A stretch of 64,000 nt of DNA from Sphingomonas sp. (GTDB taxonomy: Bacteria > Pseudomonadota > Alphaproteobacteria > Sphingomonadales > Sphingomonadaceae), in NCBI GenBank assembly GCA_017849555.1, contig JAFIGU010000107.1, positions 163,294 to 227,293 of the forward strand, in the 5' to 3' direction. Shown here piece by piece: positions 34,595-42,238 of this stretch. The position numbers and the translations under genes are program-made. Position 1 is the first letter of the stretch. The number at the start of each line of letters is the position of its first letter. Under the pieces are notes generated by a model that saw only the letters and a list, made by a program, of their open reading frames with translations, was not told the origin of the DNA and searched no databases.

Positions 34595-34612
34595 AATTGC
34601 ACCGGTGCAATT
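34595..34612. promoter_or_regulatory. 18-bp palindrome, candidate parS/operator (copy 2)
   Basis: AATTGCACCGGTGCAATT again, 138 bp upstream of the parA start, with its last base being the final base of the repA stop codon. In type Ia systems ParA or ParB bind sites upstream of parA for autoregulation and partition. Confidence 0.75.
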
Positions 34613-35811
34613 CAGCTCGCAGGGCCGCGGCGCGCGGCATAGCTTTCACAGAAGCCGCGCCAGCTCTGCACCAGCTTCGATCCGCTCAGCCGCGCCAGCC
34701 GGTCGCCCATCGACTGGCGATAGGCATCGGCGATCACGTCGACATCCCAGCCCCCGCCCGACCGCCGCCCGATCTCGAGCAATTCGGCTTCACCATAATG
34801 CAGCGAGCCGGTGGGAAAGCTCGTCACCTTCACCTCGTCGCGCGGACGTGACGGGGCGAGCCGCTCGGCGGTACGCGAGACAAGTGCCTTCACCGCCGCC
34901 GGGGGCGCCGCGACCGCCATCTCCTCGACCGTTTCCTCGCGACGCGCGCGGCGCCCGGCCGAATGCCGCTCGAGTTCCTCGACCGTGCCGACCTGCGCCG
35001 GCGCATCCTTCGCCTCGAAGCGGAATTCGAGCTCGACCACCGCCCGGCCCTGGCGGACCTCCTTCCACTCGACGCGGAAATGCGCGAGCTGGTCGATCTC
35101 GGCCTTGGCGGTCTGCAGCACCTTGCGGCGCAATTGCGCGAAATCCTTGTAGACGTCGGGCGCGATCCCCAGCGCGGCGCGCAACGCCGCCATATCGCAG
35201 CGCCACACTTTCAGCCGGCGGTGGATGCGGAGCGCCCCGACCTCGTAAAGCTTGAGCGCATAGCTCGATCGGAAACCGAGCACCGCCTGACGGTTGAGCA
35301 CCGCATAGGTTTCCGATTCCTGGATCAGCCGCCGCGCGTCCGGGGTGAACTCCCACTCGATCCAGCCCGCCTCGACGCCTTCCTCGTCCTCGACCTCCTC
35401 GCGCGACATCTGGATCAGCGGGAAGCGCTTGGTCGCCTTTTTGCCGCGCCAGCTGCGGTCGTCCTCGGCGAACAAGGTGCGGTGAAGCTCCTCGAGCATG
35501 TCGACGATCCGCTCATTGCCCTTGTGGCCACGGCGGATATCGGCCTTGCGCATGCGATGCGGCATCTCGCGCCACGCGTCGCCGCCCGCCGCGAGGATCA
35601 TCAGCGCAAGCAAGCGCGACGCGGTAAGGCTGAGCGACTGGCCGCGGACGAACCGCACCTCGACCAGCTTGCCGGGCTTGACGAATTCTTCGGTGCGGCG
35701 CGCGGCCAGCGCCGAGGCAACGCGCATCGCGCGACCCGCCGAGCCTTGATCCGCGACCTCATCGGGATCAAGACCAGGATCACGGTCGATCGGTTGCACG
35801 GATTCGGCCAT
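34612..35811 (-). CDS. repA: plasmid replication initiator, Rep_3 / RepA type
   Basis: 399 residues with the two winged-helix arrangement of Rep_3 initiators. WH1 is around 45-200 (RFVRGQSLSLTASRLLALMI, FTPDARRLIQESETYAVLN, SSYALKLYEVGALRIH), WH2 follows with DVYKDFAQLRRKVLQTAKAEID. It would bind the iterons just upstream and open the origin. The ribosome site AGGTGGG precedes ATG 35811. An 11-bp inverted repeat 28 bp upstream is a likely site for self-repression by the dimer. First gene of the rep-par operon. Confidence 0.85.
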   Translation of the reverse strand: MAESVQPIDRDPGLDPDEVADQGSAGRAMRVASALAARRTEEFVKPGKLVEVRFVRGQSLSLTASRLLALMILAAGGDAWREMPHRMRKADIRRGHKGNERIVDMLEELHRTLFAEDDRSWRGKKATKRFPLIQMSREEVEDEEGVEAGWIEWEFTPDARRLIQESETYAVLNRQAVLGFRSSYALKLYEVGALRIHRRLKVWRCDMAALRAALGIAPDVYKDFAQLRRKVLQTAKAEIDQLAHFRVEWKEVRQGRAVVELEFRFEAKDAPAQVGTVEELERHSAGRRARREETVEEMAVAAPPAAVKALVSRTAERLAPSRPRDEVKVTSFPTGSLHYGEAELLEIGRRSGGGWDVDVIADAYRQSMGDRLARLSGSKLVQSWRGFCESYAARRGPAS

Positions 35812-35838
35812 TATCCCACCTATTCGGCGGTCTGGCTG

Positions 35839-35867
35839 CCTGACCTGACCTGTGAAGTCAAGTCAGG
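35839..35867. promoter_or_regulatory. inverted repeat, probable repA operator
   Basis: CCTGACCTGAC (35839-35849) and GTCAAGTCAGG (35857-35867) match as inverted arms at 10 of 11 positions with a 7-nt spacer. The arms contain the same GTCAGG core as the iterons. In Rep_3 plasmids, dimers bind such inverted half-iterons to repress rep while monomers bind the direct iterons. Confidence 0.65.
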
Positions 35868-36114
35868 ACAGGAAAGGAGGCGCCCGATATCCCCCAGGAG
35901 GTCAGGATAGAATCGGGTGCACCGGCACCGCTCATGCAACGCCCCCAAAAAGTCAGGATAGCCCCATCCGGTCAGGCCGATGCCCCCGAATCGTCAGGAC
36001 CCCGCCCCCAGCAGGTCAGGATACCTCCCCCACGGGGTCAGGAAGGGCGCTCGCGAATCGCGGATTCGCGCGGGGTTGGCTGTCCCCGAATCTGAATCTC
36101 TTGAATCCTGAATC
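35862..36114. other. putative plasmid origin of replication: iterons plus GANTC cluster
   Basis: Seven GTCAGG(A) direct repeats start at 35862, 35901, 35952, 35971, 35993, 36015 and 36037. The last four are exactly 22 bp apart, i.e. on the same helix face. To their right lie six GANTC sites within 60 bp (36055, 36063, 36088, 36094, 36103, 36110), with two more among the iterons (35910, 35988). The right side (36088-36180) becomes AT-richer and could be the melting zone. No gene lies between repA (35811) and the NTF2-like gene (36194). Confidence 0.8.
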
Positions 36115-36193
36115 GACCGCTGCTCGCGCAGCGGCGTTGTAAATTGCTTGAGATATTGAAAGAGGGGCAACGGGAGAGGGCGGAGAAAAAGCC

Positions 36194-36619
36194 ATGCCGA
36201 TCGATCGACCCGAAGCCGCACCGGACGCTTTCGCCGCTGCCTGGAACGCGCACGACATGGCGATGCTCGCCGCGCTGTTCGACGAAGACGCGACCTTCGT
36301 GAACCGATTCGGCCATTATGTTCGCGGCGTCGATGCGATCATCGCGCTGCATCGGCCGATCCATGACACGATCTACAGCGATTCGACGCTGACCAACGAA
36401 CTGATCGATGTCGTGCCGATCGGCGAGCGGCATGCGATCGTTCATTTCTGGAGCCGGCTCGCGGCGGGCGCCGCGCATCCCGCCGGACCGCATCTGGTCG
36501 ATACCTTATTGCAGACGGTGCTGGCGCGCGGGGAGGGGGGCTGGCTGATCCGCGCCGCGGAGAATGTCACGCTGACGAATCCTCGAACCGGCGAGCCGAC
36601 GCTCCGGCAGGATAGATGA
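36194..36619 (+). CDS. SgcJ/EcaC-like NTF2-fold protein
   Basis: 141 residues, one NTF2-like domain. AAWNAHDMAMLAALFDEDATFVNRFG is the typical start of SgcJ/EcaC/DUF4440 proteins. No signal peptide. The stop overlaps the start of the FAD-linked oxidase by 4 nt (ATGA), so the two are probably co-translated. Function of the family is unclear; members range from isomerase-like enzymes to ligand-binding proteins. Confidence 0.8.
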   Translation: MPIDRPEAAPDAFAAAWNAHDMAMLAALFDEDATFVNRFGHYVRGVDAIIALHRPIHDTIYSDSTLTNELIDVVPIGERHAIVHFWSRLAAGAAHPAGPHLVDTLLQTVLARGEGGWLIRAAENVTLTNPRTGEPTLRQDR

Positions 36620-38025
36620 TGGCCGAACACGCGATCGTCGCGCCGGCGCGCACACCGCTCGATCCGGGCTTCGCCGCCGCGCTCGCGCAGCGATTCGGCA
36701 CCGAATGTTCGTTCGCGGAGGCGATTTGCCGTCAGCACGGGCAAAGCGAAACGCATTTCCCGGAAACCCTGCCCGATGCGGTGGTGTTCGCGCGGTCGAC
36801 CGCCGATGTCGTCGACCTCGTCCGGCTCTGCGTGGCGCATCGCGTACCGGTCGTGCCTTATGGCGCGGGGACCTCGATCGAGGGCAATGCGCTTCCGGTG
36901 CGTGGCGGGGTGAGCGTCGATCTGTCGAAGATGGACCGCATCCTTGCGGTCAACGCCGAGGATTTCGACTGCACGGTCGAGGCCGGAGTCCGCCGCGAGG
37001 AACTCAACGCCTATCTGCGCGATACCGGGCTGTTCTTCCCGATCGACCCCGGCGCCAATGCGACGATCGGCGGGATGGCCGCGACCCGCGCGAGTGGGAC
37101 CAATGCGGTGCGCTACGGCACGATGCGCGAGGCGGTGCTCGCGCTCACCGTGGTGACCGCGAATGGCGAGGTGATCCGCACCGCGCGCCGCGCGCGCAAA
37201 TCGGCCGCCGGCTATGATCTCACCCGGCTGTTCGTCGGCGCGGAGGGCACGCTGGGCGTGATCACCGAGGTTGCGCTGCGGCTCCACCCGATTCCCGAGA
37301 CGATCAGCGCGGCGGTGTGCGGCTTCGCGTCGCTGCAGGGCGCGGTCGATGCCGTCGTGCAGGCGATCCAATCGGGGGTGCCGCTGGCGCGGGTCGAGCT
37401 TCTCGACGACCGGCAGATCGTGGCGGTCAATGCCTGGACGAAGCTCGATCTGCCCGAAGTGACGACCTTATTCTTCGAATTCCACGGCTCGCCCGCCGGG
37501 GTCGAGGAGCAGATCGCGACGGTGGCCGCGCTTGCCGCGGCGAACGGCGGGGGCGATTTCGCCTTTTCGAACCGGTCGGAGGAGCGCGCGCGGCTGTGGA
37601 AGGCGCGGCACGAGGCTTATTATGCCGCGCTCAACCAGCGGCCCGGCGCGATCGGCTGGTCGACCGACGTGTGCGTGCCGATCAGCCGGCTGCCCGCGTG
37701 CATCCTGGAGACCAAGCGCGATCTCGAAAGCTGCTCGGTGCCGGCGACGATCCTCGGGCATGTCGGTGACGGCAATTTCCATGTGATCTTCGCGCTCGAT
37801 CCCGCCGCGCCGGACGAATTCGCCGAAGTCTCGGCGATCAACGCGCGGCTGATCGAGCGCGCGCTGGCGATGGACGGCACTTGCACCGGCGAACACGGCA
37901 TCGGGATCGGCAAACAGCCCTGGCTCGAGGCCGAACTGGGCGATGCGGTCGATGTGATGCGGCTGGTGAAGCGCGCGCTCGATCCGCACGATCTGATGAA
38001 TCCGGGGAAGATCTTCACCTTGTAG
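36616..38025 (+). CDS. FAD-linked oxidase, GlcD / D-lactate dehydrogenase type
   Basis: 469 residues. The FAD-binding type 4 domain contains VPVVPYGAGTSIEGNALPVRGG and FPIDPGANATIGGMAATRASGTNAVRYGT. The C-terminal oxidase domain contains VGDGNFHV (metal/substrate His) and GTCTGEHGIGIGK, and ends PGKIFTL. Family enzymes oxidise D-2-hydroxy acids such as D-lactate, glycolate or D-2-hydroxyglutarate and pass electrons to quinone or cytochrome. It could supply a 2-oxo acid to the decarboxylase at 3.1 kb, but this is speculative. Two adjacent ATGs (36616 and 36619) are possible. 22 bp to the hydrolase gene. Confidence 0.9.
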   Translation: MMAEHAIVAPARTPLDPGFAAALAQRFGTECSFAEAICRQHGQSETHFPETLPDAVVFARSTADVVDLVRLCVAHRVPVVPYGAGTSIEGNALPVRGGVSVDLSKMDRILAVNAEDFDCTVEAGVRREELNAYLRDTGLFFPIDPGANATIGGMAATRASGTNAVRYGTMREAVLALTVVTANGEVIRTARRARKSAAGYDLTRLFVGAEGTLGVITEVALRLHPIPETISAAVCGFASLQGAVDAVVQAIQSGVPLARVELLDDRQIVAVNAWTKLDLPEVTTLFFEFHGSPAGVEEQIATVAALAAANGGGDFAFSNRSEERARLWKARHEAYYAALNQRPGAIGWSTDVCVPISRLPACILETKRDLESCSVPATILGHVGDGNFHVIFALDPAAPDEFAEVSAINARLIERALAMDGTCTGEHGIGIGKQPWLEAELGDAVDVMRLVKRALDPHDLMNPGKIFTL

Positions 38026-38047
38026 TTCCGCCCGCGAAGGAGTGCCT

Positions 38048-38995
38048 ATGACCACGCTGCCGCTCGTCGATCCCGAATTGCGTGCCTTGCTCGATGCTTG
38101 GCCGACGGTTCCGGTCACCGCCGAGATGCTGGGGGCGATGCGCGAGCGGATATTGCCGGCGCCGCCGGTGCCCGACACCGATACCTTGGCCGAGCGGGTG
38201 ACCGTGCCCGGCCCGGCCGGGGCGCCCGAGATCGCCTTGTCCATCTATCGCCCGGCGAGGCCCGCCGGGCCGCGCGGGTGCCTCTATCATATTCACGGCG
38301 GCGGCTATGTGGTCGGCAAGGCGGGCGATCTCGAATTCTTTCACCGCCCGCTCGCCGAAACGCTCGATTGCGTGATCGTGTCGGTCGATTATCGGCTCGC
38401 GCCGGAGACCCCGCATCCCGGGCCGATCGAGGATTGCTACGCCGGGCTCGCCTGGCTGTTCGCCAATAGCGCGCGGCTCGGGGTCGATCCGGCACGGATC
38501 GGGGTGATCGGGGAAAGCGCCGGGGGCGGGCTCGCGGCGGCGCTGGCGCTGCTCGCGCGCGATCGCGGCGAATATTGCCTTTCTTTCCAGCATCTTACCT
38601 ATCCGATGCTCGATGATCGCACCTGCATTCGCCCGCCGCATCGCCACGCCGGGGAGTTCATCTGGCCGCCCGCCAGCAATCATTTCGGCTGGTCCGCCTT
38701 ATTGGGGCACGCGCCGGGGCGCGACGACGTATCGCCTTATGCCGCGGCGGCGCGCGCGACCGATCTCGCCGATCTGCCGCCGACCTATCTGATGACCGGT
38801 GCGCTCGATCTCTTCGTCGACGAGAATATCGATTATGCGCGGCGGCTGGTCGCGGCGGGGGTGCCGACCGAATTCCATCTCTATCCCGGCGCGTTCCACG
38901 GCTTCGATCTCGCGCCCGATGCGGCGGTGGCGCAACAGGCGCGGGCCGACCGGCTGGCGGCGCTGCGCCGCGCTTTGGCGCCGGCCAGGGCATGA
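38048..38995 (+). CDS. alpha/beta hydrolase, HSL (hormone-sensitive lipase) family esterase
   Basis: 315 residues from ATG 38048 with AAGGAG upstream. The oxyanion-hole motif is HIHGGGYVVGKAGD, the nucleophile elbow GESAGGG, the acid near ALDLFVDENIDYA and the catalytic His in GAFHGFDLAP. No signal peptide, so a cytoplasmic carboxylesterase. Third gene of the small operon with the NTF2-like protein and the FAD-linked oxidase, perhaps releasing a hydroxy acid from an ester. A bidirectional terminator follows. Confidence 0.9.
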   Translation: MTTLPLVDPELRALLDAWPTVPVTAEMLGAMRERILPAPPVPDTDTLAERVTVPGPAGAPEIALSIYRPARPAGPRGCLYHIHGGGYVVGKAGDLEFFHRPLAETLDCVIVSVDYRLAPETPHPGPIEDCYAGLAWLFANSARLGVDPARIGVIGESAGGGLAAALALLARDRGEYCLSFQHLTYPMLDDRTCIRPPHRHAGEFIWPPASNHFGWSALLGHAPGRDDVSPYAAAARATDLADLPPTYLMTGALDLFVDENIDYARRLVAAGVPTEFHLYPGAFHGFDLAPDAAVAQQARADRLAALRRALAPARA

Positions 38996-39008
38996 CCGTC
39001 GCGGCAGC

Positions 39009-39036
39009 CGGGGCCGACGCCTTCGCACCGGCCCCG
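39009..39036. terminator. bidirectional terminator-like hairpin
   Basis: CGGGGCCG and CGGCCCCG form 8-bp arms around a 12-nt loop, between the converging esterase and TadE-like genes. There is no T-run on either side. Confidence 0.5.
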
Positions 39037-39053
39037 ACACCCCCGGCCAGCGC

Positions 39054-39452
39054 CTAATGCTGATAGGCGCGGCGCGTATAGTTGAGCGTCACCGGGGTGG
39101 CCTGGAAGAAAACGAAGTTCAGCGGCACGCTCGCGCTCGCCTGAATGTCGATATAGGCGCTGCCGGCATTGGTGCCGTGGGTGATCGTCGGCCCGGTAAC
39201 CGTGGCACGGCCGAGCAGGAATTGCGTCGCCTGGATCCGGCCGATGATCGCCGCGTCGCTCGGGGTGGGGTAGATGGTGGCATAACGCGCACCCTCGTCG
39301 ATCGAGCTTTCGAGCCCGGCCTTGGCGCCGAACAGCAGCCCGAGCTGGATGATGATGAACGCCAGCATCAGGAAAATCGGCGCGGCGACCGCGAATTCGA
39401 TGATCGCGGTGCCGCGGCGGTCGTCCGCAAACGTCTGCCGCCGGCGCGTCAC
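39054..39452 (-). CDS. TadE-like pilus assembly / pseudopilin protein
   Basis: About 132 residues from a GTG start at 39452, which overlaps the preceding stop as GTGA; no ATG is available. An N-terminal segment DDRRGTAIIEFAVAAPIFLMLAFIIIQLG is the TadE-like motif with a single membrane helix and a conserved Glu. The C-terminal part is Thr/Ala-rich and extracytoplasmic. Last of three overlapping genes of this type. In Tad systems such minor pseudopilins are needed for Flp pilus biogenesis. Confidence 0.8.
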   Translation of the reverse strand: MTRRRQTFADDRRGTAIIEFAVAAPIFLMLAFIIIQLGLLFGAKAGLESSIDEGARYATIYPTPSDAAIIGRIQATQFLLGRATVTGPTITHGTNAGSAYIDIQASASVPLNFVFFQATPVTLNYTRRAYQH

Positions 39453-39907
39453 TGGAGCCGCACCGACGAAAAGGCACTGAGCGGGATGCTGCCCTGCCCG
39501 AAGGGCAATGAGAAGGGCAGGGCGTAGGTGGCGCTGATCTGCACCGACACATAGCGCCCGACCTGCTGGCTGGCGTCGCAGGTCGTCGCGCTGGACTGGC
39601 GGACGCCGTCGCATTCGAGCCATTCGTCGACCGTCACCTGGCTCGCCGGCACGCCCGCGGCGGTGGCCGCCTCCTGCTGAATCCCGGTGGGATCGGCATT
39701 GTCGATCCCGCCCGCGGTCGCCATTTCCAGCGACCGCGCGACCGCTTGCTGCAGCCGGAGCTTTTGCCCCACCGTGATCGCCACGCAGACGAGACCGAGC
39801 ACGAGCAGCGCGAACAGCGGCAGCACGATCCCCAGTTCGACGACCGAGGTTCCCCTTGTGCAGCGCGAGAGCCGGCGCAGCGGGGTGCTGATGTGCGGAT
39901 CGGTCAT
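39449..39907 (-). CDS. TadE/TadF-like pseudopilin protein
   Basis: 152 residues from ATG 39907. CTRGTSVVELGIVLPLFALLVLGLVCVAI is the TadE-like Glu-plus-membrane-helix segment at about residues 18-47. The remainder is extracytoplasmic and contains two Cys (ECDGVRQ and TTCDASQ) that may form a disulfide. It overlaps both neighbours by 4 nt (ATGA with the TadG-like stop, GTGA with the TadE-like start), so the three are one translationally coupled unit. Confidence 0.82.
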   Translation of the reverse strand: MTDPHISTPLRRLSRCTRGTSVVELGIVLPLFALLVLGLVCVAITVGQKLRLQQAVARSLEMATAGGIDNADPTGIQQEAATAAGVPASQVTVDEWLECDGVRQSSATTCDASQQVGRYVSVQISATYALPFSLPFGQGSIPLSAFSSVRLQ

Positions 39908-41154
39908 CCGACCAGCCGTACCTGCACGGCGCGGATCTTCGTCCAATCGGGGTGATCCGAGCAGTCGTTGGCGATCGTGCTGTTGCCGATGAAGGTGACC
40001 CTTTTCGACACCATCTTCACGCATTTGGTGTTCATGCCCGCGGTGCCGCTGAAATCGAGCTCCTGCGACGGGAAATAGAAGGCACCGGTGAAGGCCGACG
40101 CGGCGTTGCCGTTGATCGTATTGATCGAATTGGCATTGCCCGAGTCCACCGCGCGGCGATCCTGATAGAAAAGCACCCCGGCATAGGTGCCGTCGCTCGG
40201 TGCGCTAAGGTTGAGCGTCGCGCCGCCGTTGATGCTGACGGTCCCGATCTGGCTCGGCTGGGTGGCCGCATTGGTGCTGGTCAGGATGATGGTGACGCCG
40301 GTGCCGGTGATGGTGGCTTGCGATCCGACGCTGAAGTTCGCGCTGTCGATATAATAGACGCCGGGGTTGAGCGTGATCGTGCCCTGGATCTTCGCGCTGC
40401 CATAGCAACCGGCGCTCGCCGCTGGCGCGACCGTATTGGGCGACACGTCCAGCTTGGCGTTGCATTTCATCCCGGAGATATCGGGCTGGGGCAGCCCGCT
40501 ATACGGATCGGGCTGGGGCAGCGAATAAGGCTGGAGCGTCGTTCCGTTCTGATAATTGCTGCTCCACGCCAGCCCGCCGACCGCAGCGATCGGCGTCGCA
40601 TAGATATTGCTGCTGCCGCCGGCATAGACCGCATTGTTCGACGTCGTGTTGCTCGCCATGCCGCAGCCCATGTTGACCGTGGCATTGCCGCTCATGGTGA
40701 TGCCGGTGCTGTTGGTGCGGGCGAGCGCGATGACGCAATAATCGCCGTTCTGGACCACCGCGGCGGTCGCCTCGGTCGAGATGACCGGGGTCGCGGCCAT
40801 GAACAGCCCGGAAAAGGGCAGGCGGGTGCTGGTCTGCAGCACGACCCGCACCGCGTTCATATTGCCCGCATAGGCGCCGACCGTCGGCGCATTCTCGATC
40901 ACCGGCGCGCTGCTGAACGTCAGCTTGTTGTTGCGCGTGAGATCGGCGGTCGCACTGGCAGCGACATTCTTGCCCTGCGCATCGGCATAGGCCCCGGCGA
41001 GCGCCGCGGAATCGGCCTGACGCTGGAGCTGGTGGCGCCACAGCGACCATTGCACCGTATCGGTGGCAAGCCCCGTCGCGCCGACGAGAACCGCGAGCCC
41101 GGCGGCGGCCAAGATCATCACGTTCCCGCGTCTATCCCCCACAAGGCCGGTCAT
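39904..41154 (-). CDS. TadG-like pilus-associated protein
   Basis: 416 residues. The N-terminal DRRGNVMILAAAGLAVLVGATGLATDTVQW is the Tad N-terminal (TadG/DUF2134) motif with one membrane helix, followed by QLQRQADSAALAGAYA. The long external part is Asn/Thr/Ser-rich, with Cys-containing segments (VNMGCGMAS, GMKCNAKLD, SAGCYGSAK) and no von Willebrand A domain that I can recognise. A good ribosome site, GAGGAAGG, precedes ATG 41154. No TadA ATPase, RcpA secretin, TadB/C or prepilin gene is present in this window. Confidence 0.82.
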   Translation of the reverse strand: MTGLVGDRRGNVMILAAAGLAVLVGATGLATDTVQWSLWRHQLQRQADSAALAGAYADAQGKNVAASATADLTRNNKLTFSSAPVIENAPTVGAYAGNMNAVRVVLQTSTRLPFSGLFMAATPVISTEATAAVVQNGDYCVIALARTNSTGITMSGNATVNMGCGMASNTTSNNAVYAGGSSNIYATPIAAVGGLAWSSNYQNGTTLQPYSLPQPDPYSGLPQPDISGMKCNAKLDVSPNTVAPAASAGCYGSAKIQGTITLNPGVYYIDSANFSVGSQATITGTGVTIILTSTNAATQPSQIGTVSINGGATLNLSAPSDGTYAGVLFYQDRRAVDSGNANSINTINGNAASAFTGAFYFPSQELDFSGTAGMNTKCVKMVSKRVTFIGNSTIANDCSDHPDWTKIRAVQVRLVG

Positions 41155-41421
41155 TTCAAAGCACCTTCCTCTCGCCGACGATCCATCATGAGAAAGAGAA
41201 AATGCAACTAATCACTTCAGTTAACGGCCGGTTATTCAATCGGTCGGTCAAGATGATCCAACGGTTAAATCCGGTTCAAAACAGATATATGCAAGTAAGC
41301 TTGAGGATTGGTGTAGGAGTGGAGAATTTTTGTACGGCGTATGCGGCGCGCCAGGGCCGCCCCATCCGGTCTTTGGGATAAATGCTTCCCGGGAACGCAC
41401 AAATGCGCCAACCCGGTCGGC
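41155..41421. other. intergenic region, TadG-like / acetyltransferase
   Basis: 267 bp between divergent genes, AT-richer near 41215-41310. It should hold the promoters of both. No repeat or operator stands out. Confidence 0.3.
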
Positions 41422-41985
41422 ATGGCGCATGAAGACCGTATCACGATCGTCCGCGGACGAACCCCTGAGTCCGCCGCAATGGTCGCAGCGACGCGGCGGG
41501 CGGCGTCGATCACGGCGCGCCTCAACCGGCTGACCTTTAACGACGCCGCGGCGGTTCGCGCGCTGTTCAGCGAGCTGATCGGCCGGCAGGTCGACGAAGG
41601 CTTCTTGCTCATCCCGCCCTTCTACACCTCGGGCGGCAATGAGATCCGGGTCGGCCGCAATGTCTTCATCAACCAGAATTGCACTTTCTACGATCTCGGC
41701 GGGCTCGACATTGCGGACGAGGTGATGATTGCGCCGAACGTCAGCATCATCACCTCGGGGCACCCGCTCGATCCGCGCGAGCGTCGATCGGTGACGATCG
41801 GCAAGCCGATTTCGATCGGGAAGGGGGCGTGGATCGCGACCGGCGCGACCATCCTCGGCGGGGTGACGATCGGCGACAATTCGGTTGTCGCTGCCGGCGC
41901 GGTGGTGACCAAGGACGTGCCGGCCGACGTGGTGGTCGCTGGTAACCCCGCGACAATCATCCGCCCGATCGTGAGCGGTGCATAA
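41422..41985 (+). CDS. hexapeptide-repeat sugar O-acetyltransferase (Maa/LacA/NodL-like)
   Basis: 187 residues from ATG 41422, the usual length; longer starts upstream lack family sequence. Left-handed beta-helix hexapeptides run from about residue 70 (IRVGRNVFINQNCTF, LDIADEVMIAPNVSI) to ISIGKGAWIATGATILGGVTIGDNSVVAAGAVV. The catalytic His lies in ITSGHPLDP. It transfers acetyl from acetyl-CoA to a sugar or similar acceptor in the cytoplasm. Single gene, followed by a hairpin. Confidence 0.87.
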   Translation: MAHEDRITIVRGRTPESAAMVAATRRAASITARLNRLTFNDAAAVRALFSELIGRQVDEGFLLIPPFYTSGGNEIRVGRNVFINQNCTFYDLGGLDIADEVMIAPNVSIITSGHPLDPRERRSVTIGKPISIGKGAWIATGATILGGVTIGDNSVVAAGAVVTKDVPADVVVAGNPATIIRPIVSGA

Positions 41986-42031
41986 GCAGGCTTCAACGTC
42001 GAGCGACGCCGCTGCCGGCGACAAAGCGAAA

Positions 42032-42058
42032 GGGGCGACCGGTTGTGCCGGCCGCCCC
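42032..42058 (+). terminator. terminator-like hairpin after the acetyltransferase
   Basis: GGGGCG-A-CCGG, loop TTGTG, CCGG-C-CGCCCC: ten paired bases with one mismatch, 46 nt after the acetyltransferase stop. No T-run. Confidence 0.5.
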
Positions 42059-42238
42059 CAAGGGAGAATTGACGATTCAATGAGCCTGTCGCCGCAACGG
42101 CGCAACCAACTTTCCGTACAATTCGTGGATTTGGCGCTTGCCGCCTGCCGCTCGCCGCGCACCCGATCGCGGCTTGCGTTGGCGCGATGAACCGTTTCAT
42201 GTTGCGCGCAACCGAAACGAGCGAACGGGGAGCGGGGA

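Noticed and set aside
35862-36045. Short direct repeats considered as a CRISPR array
   Set aside because: The repeats are only 6-9 bp on a 22-bp period, next to a Rep_3 initiator gene, with no cas genes. Iterons explain them.
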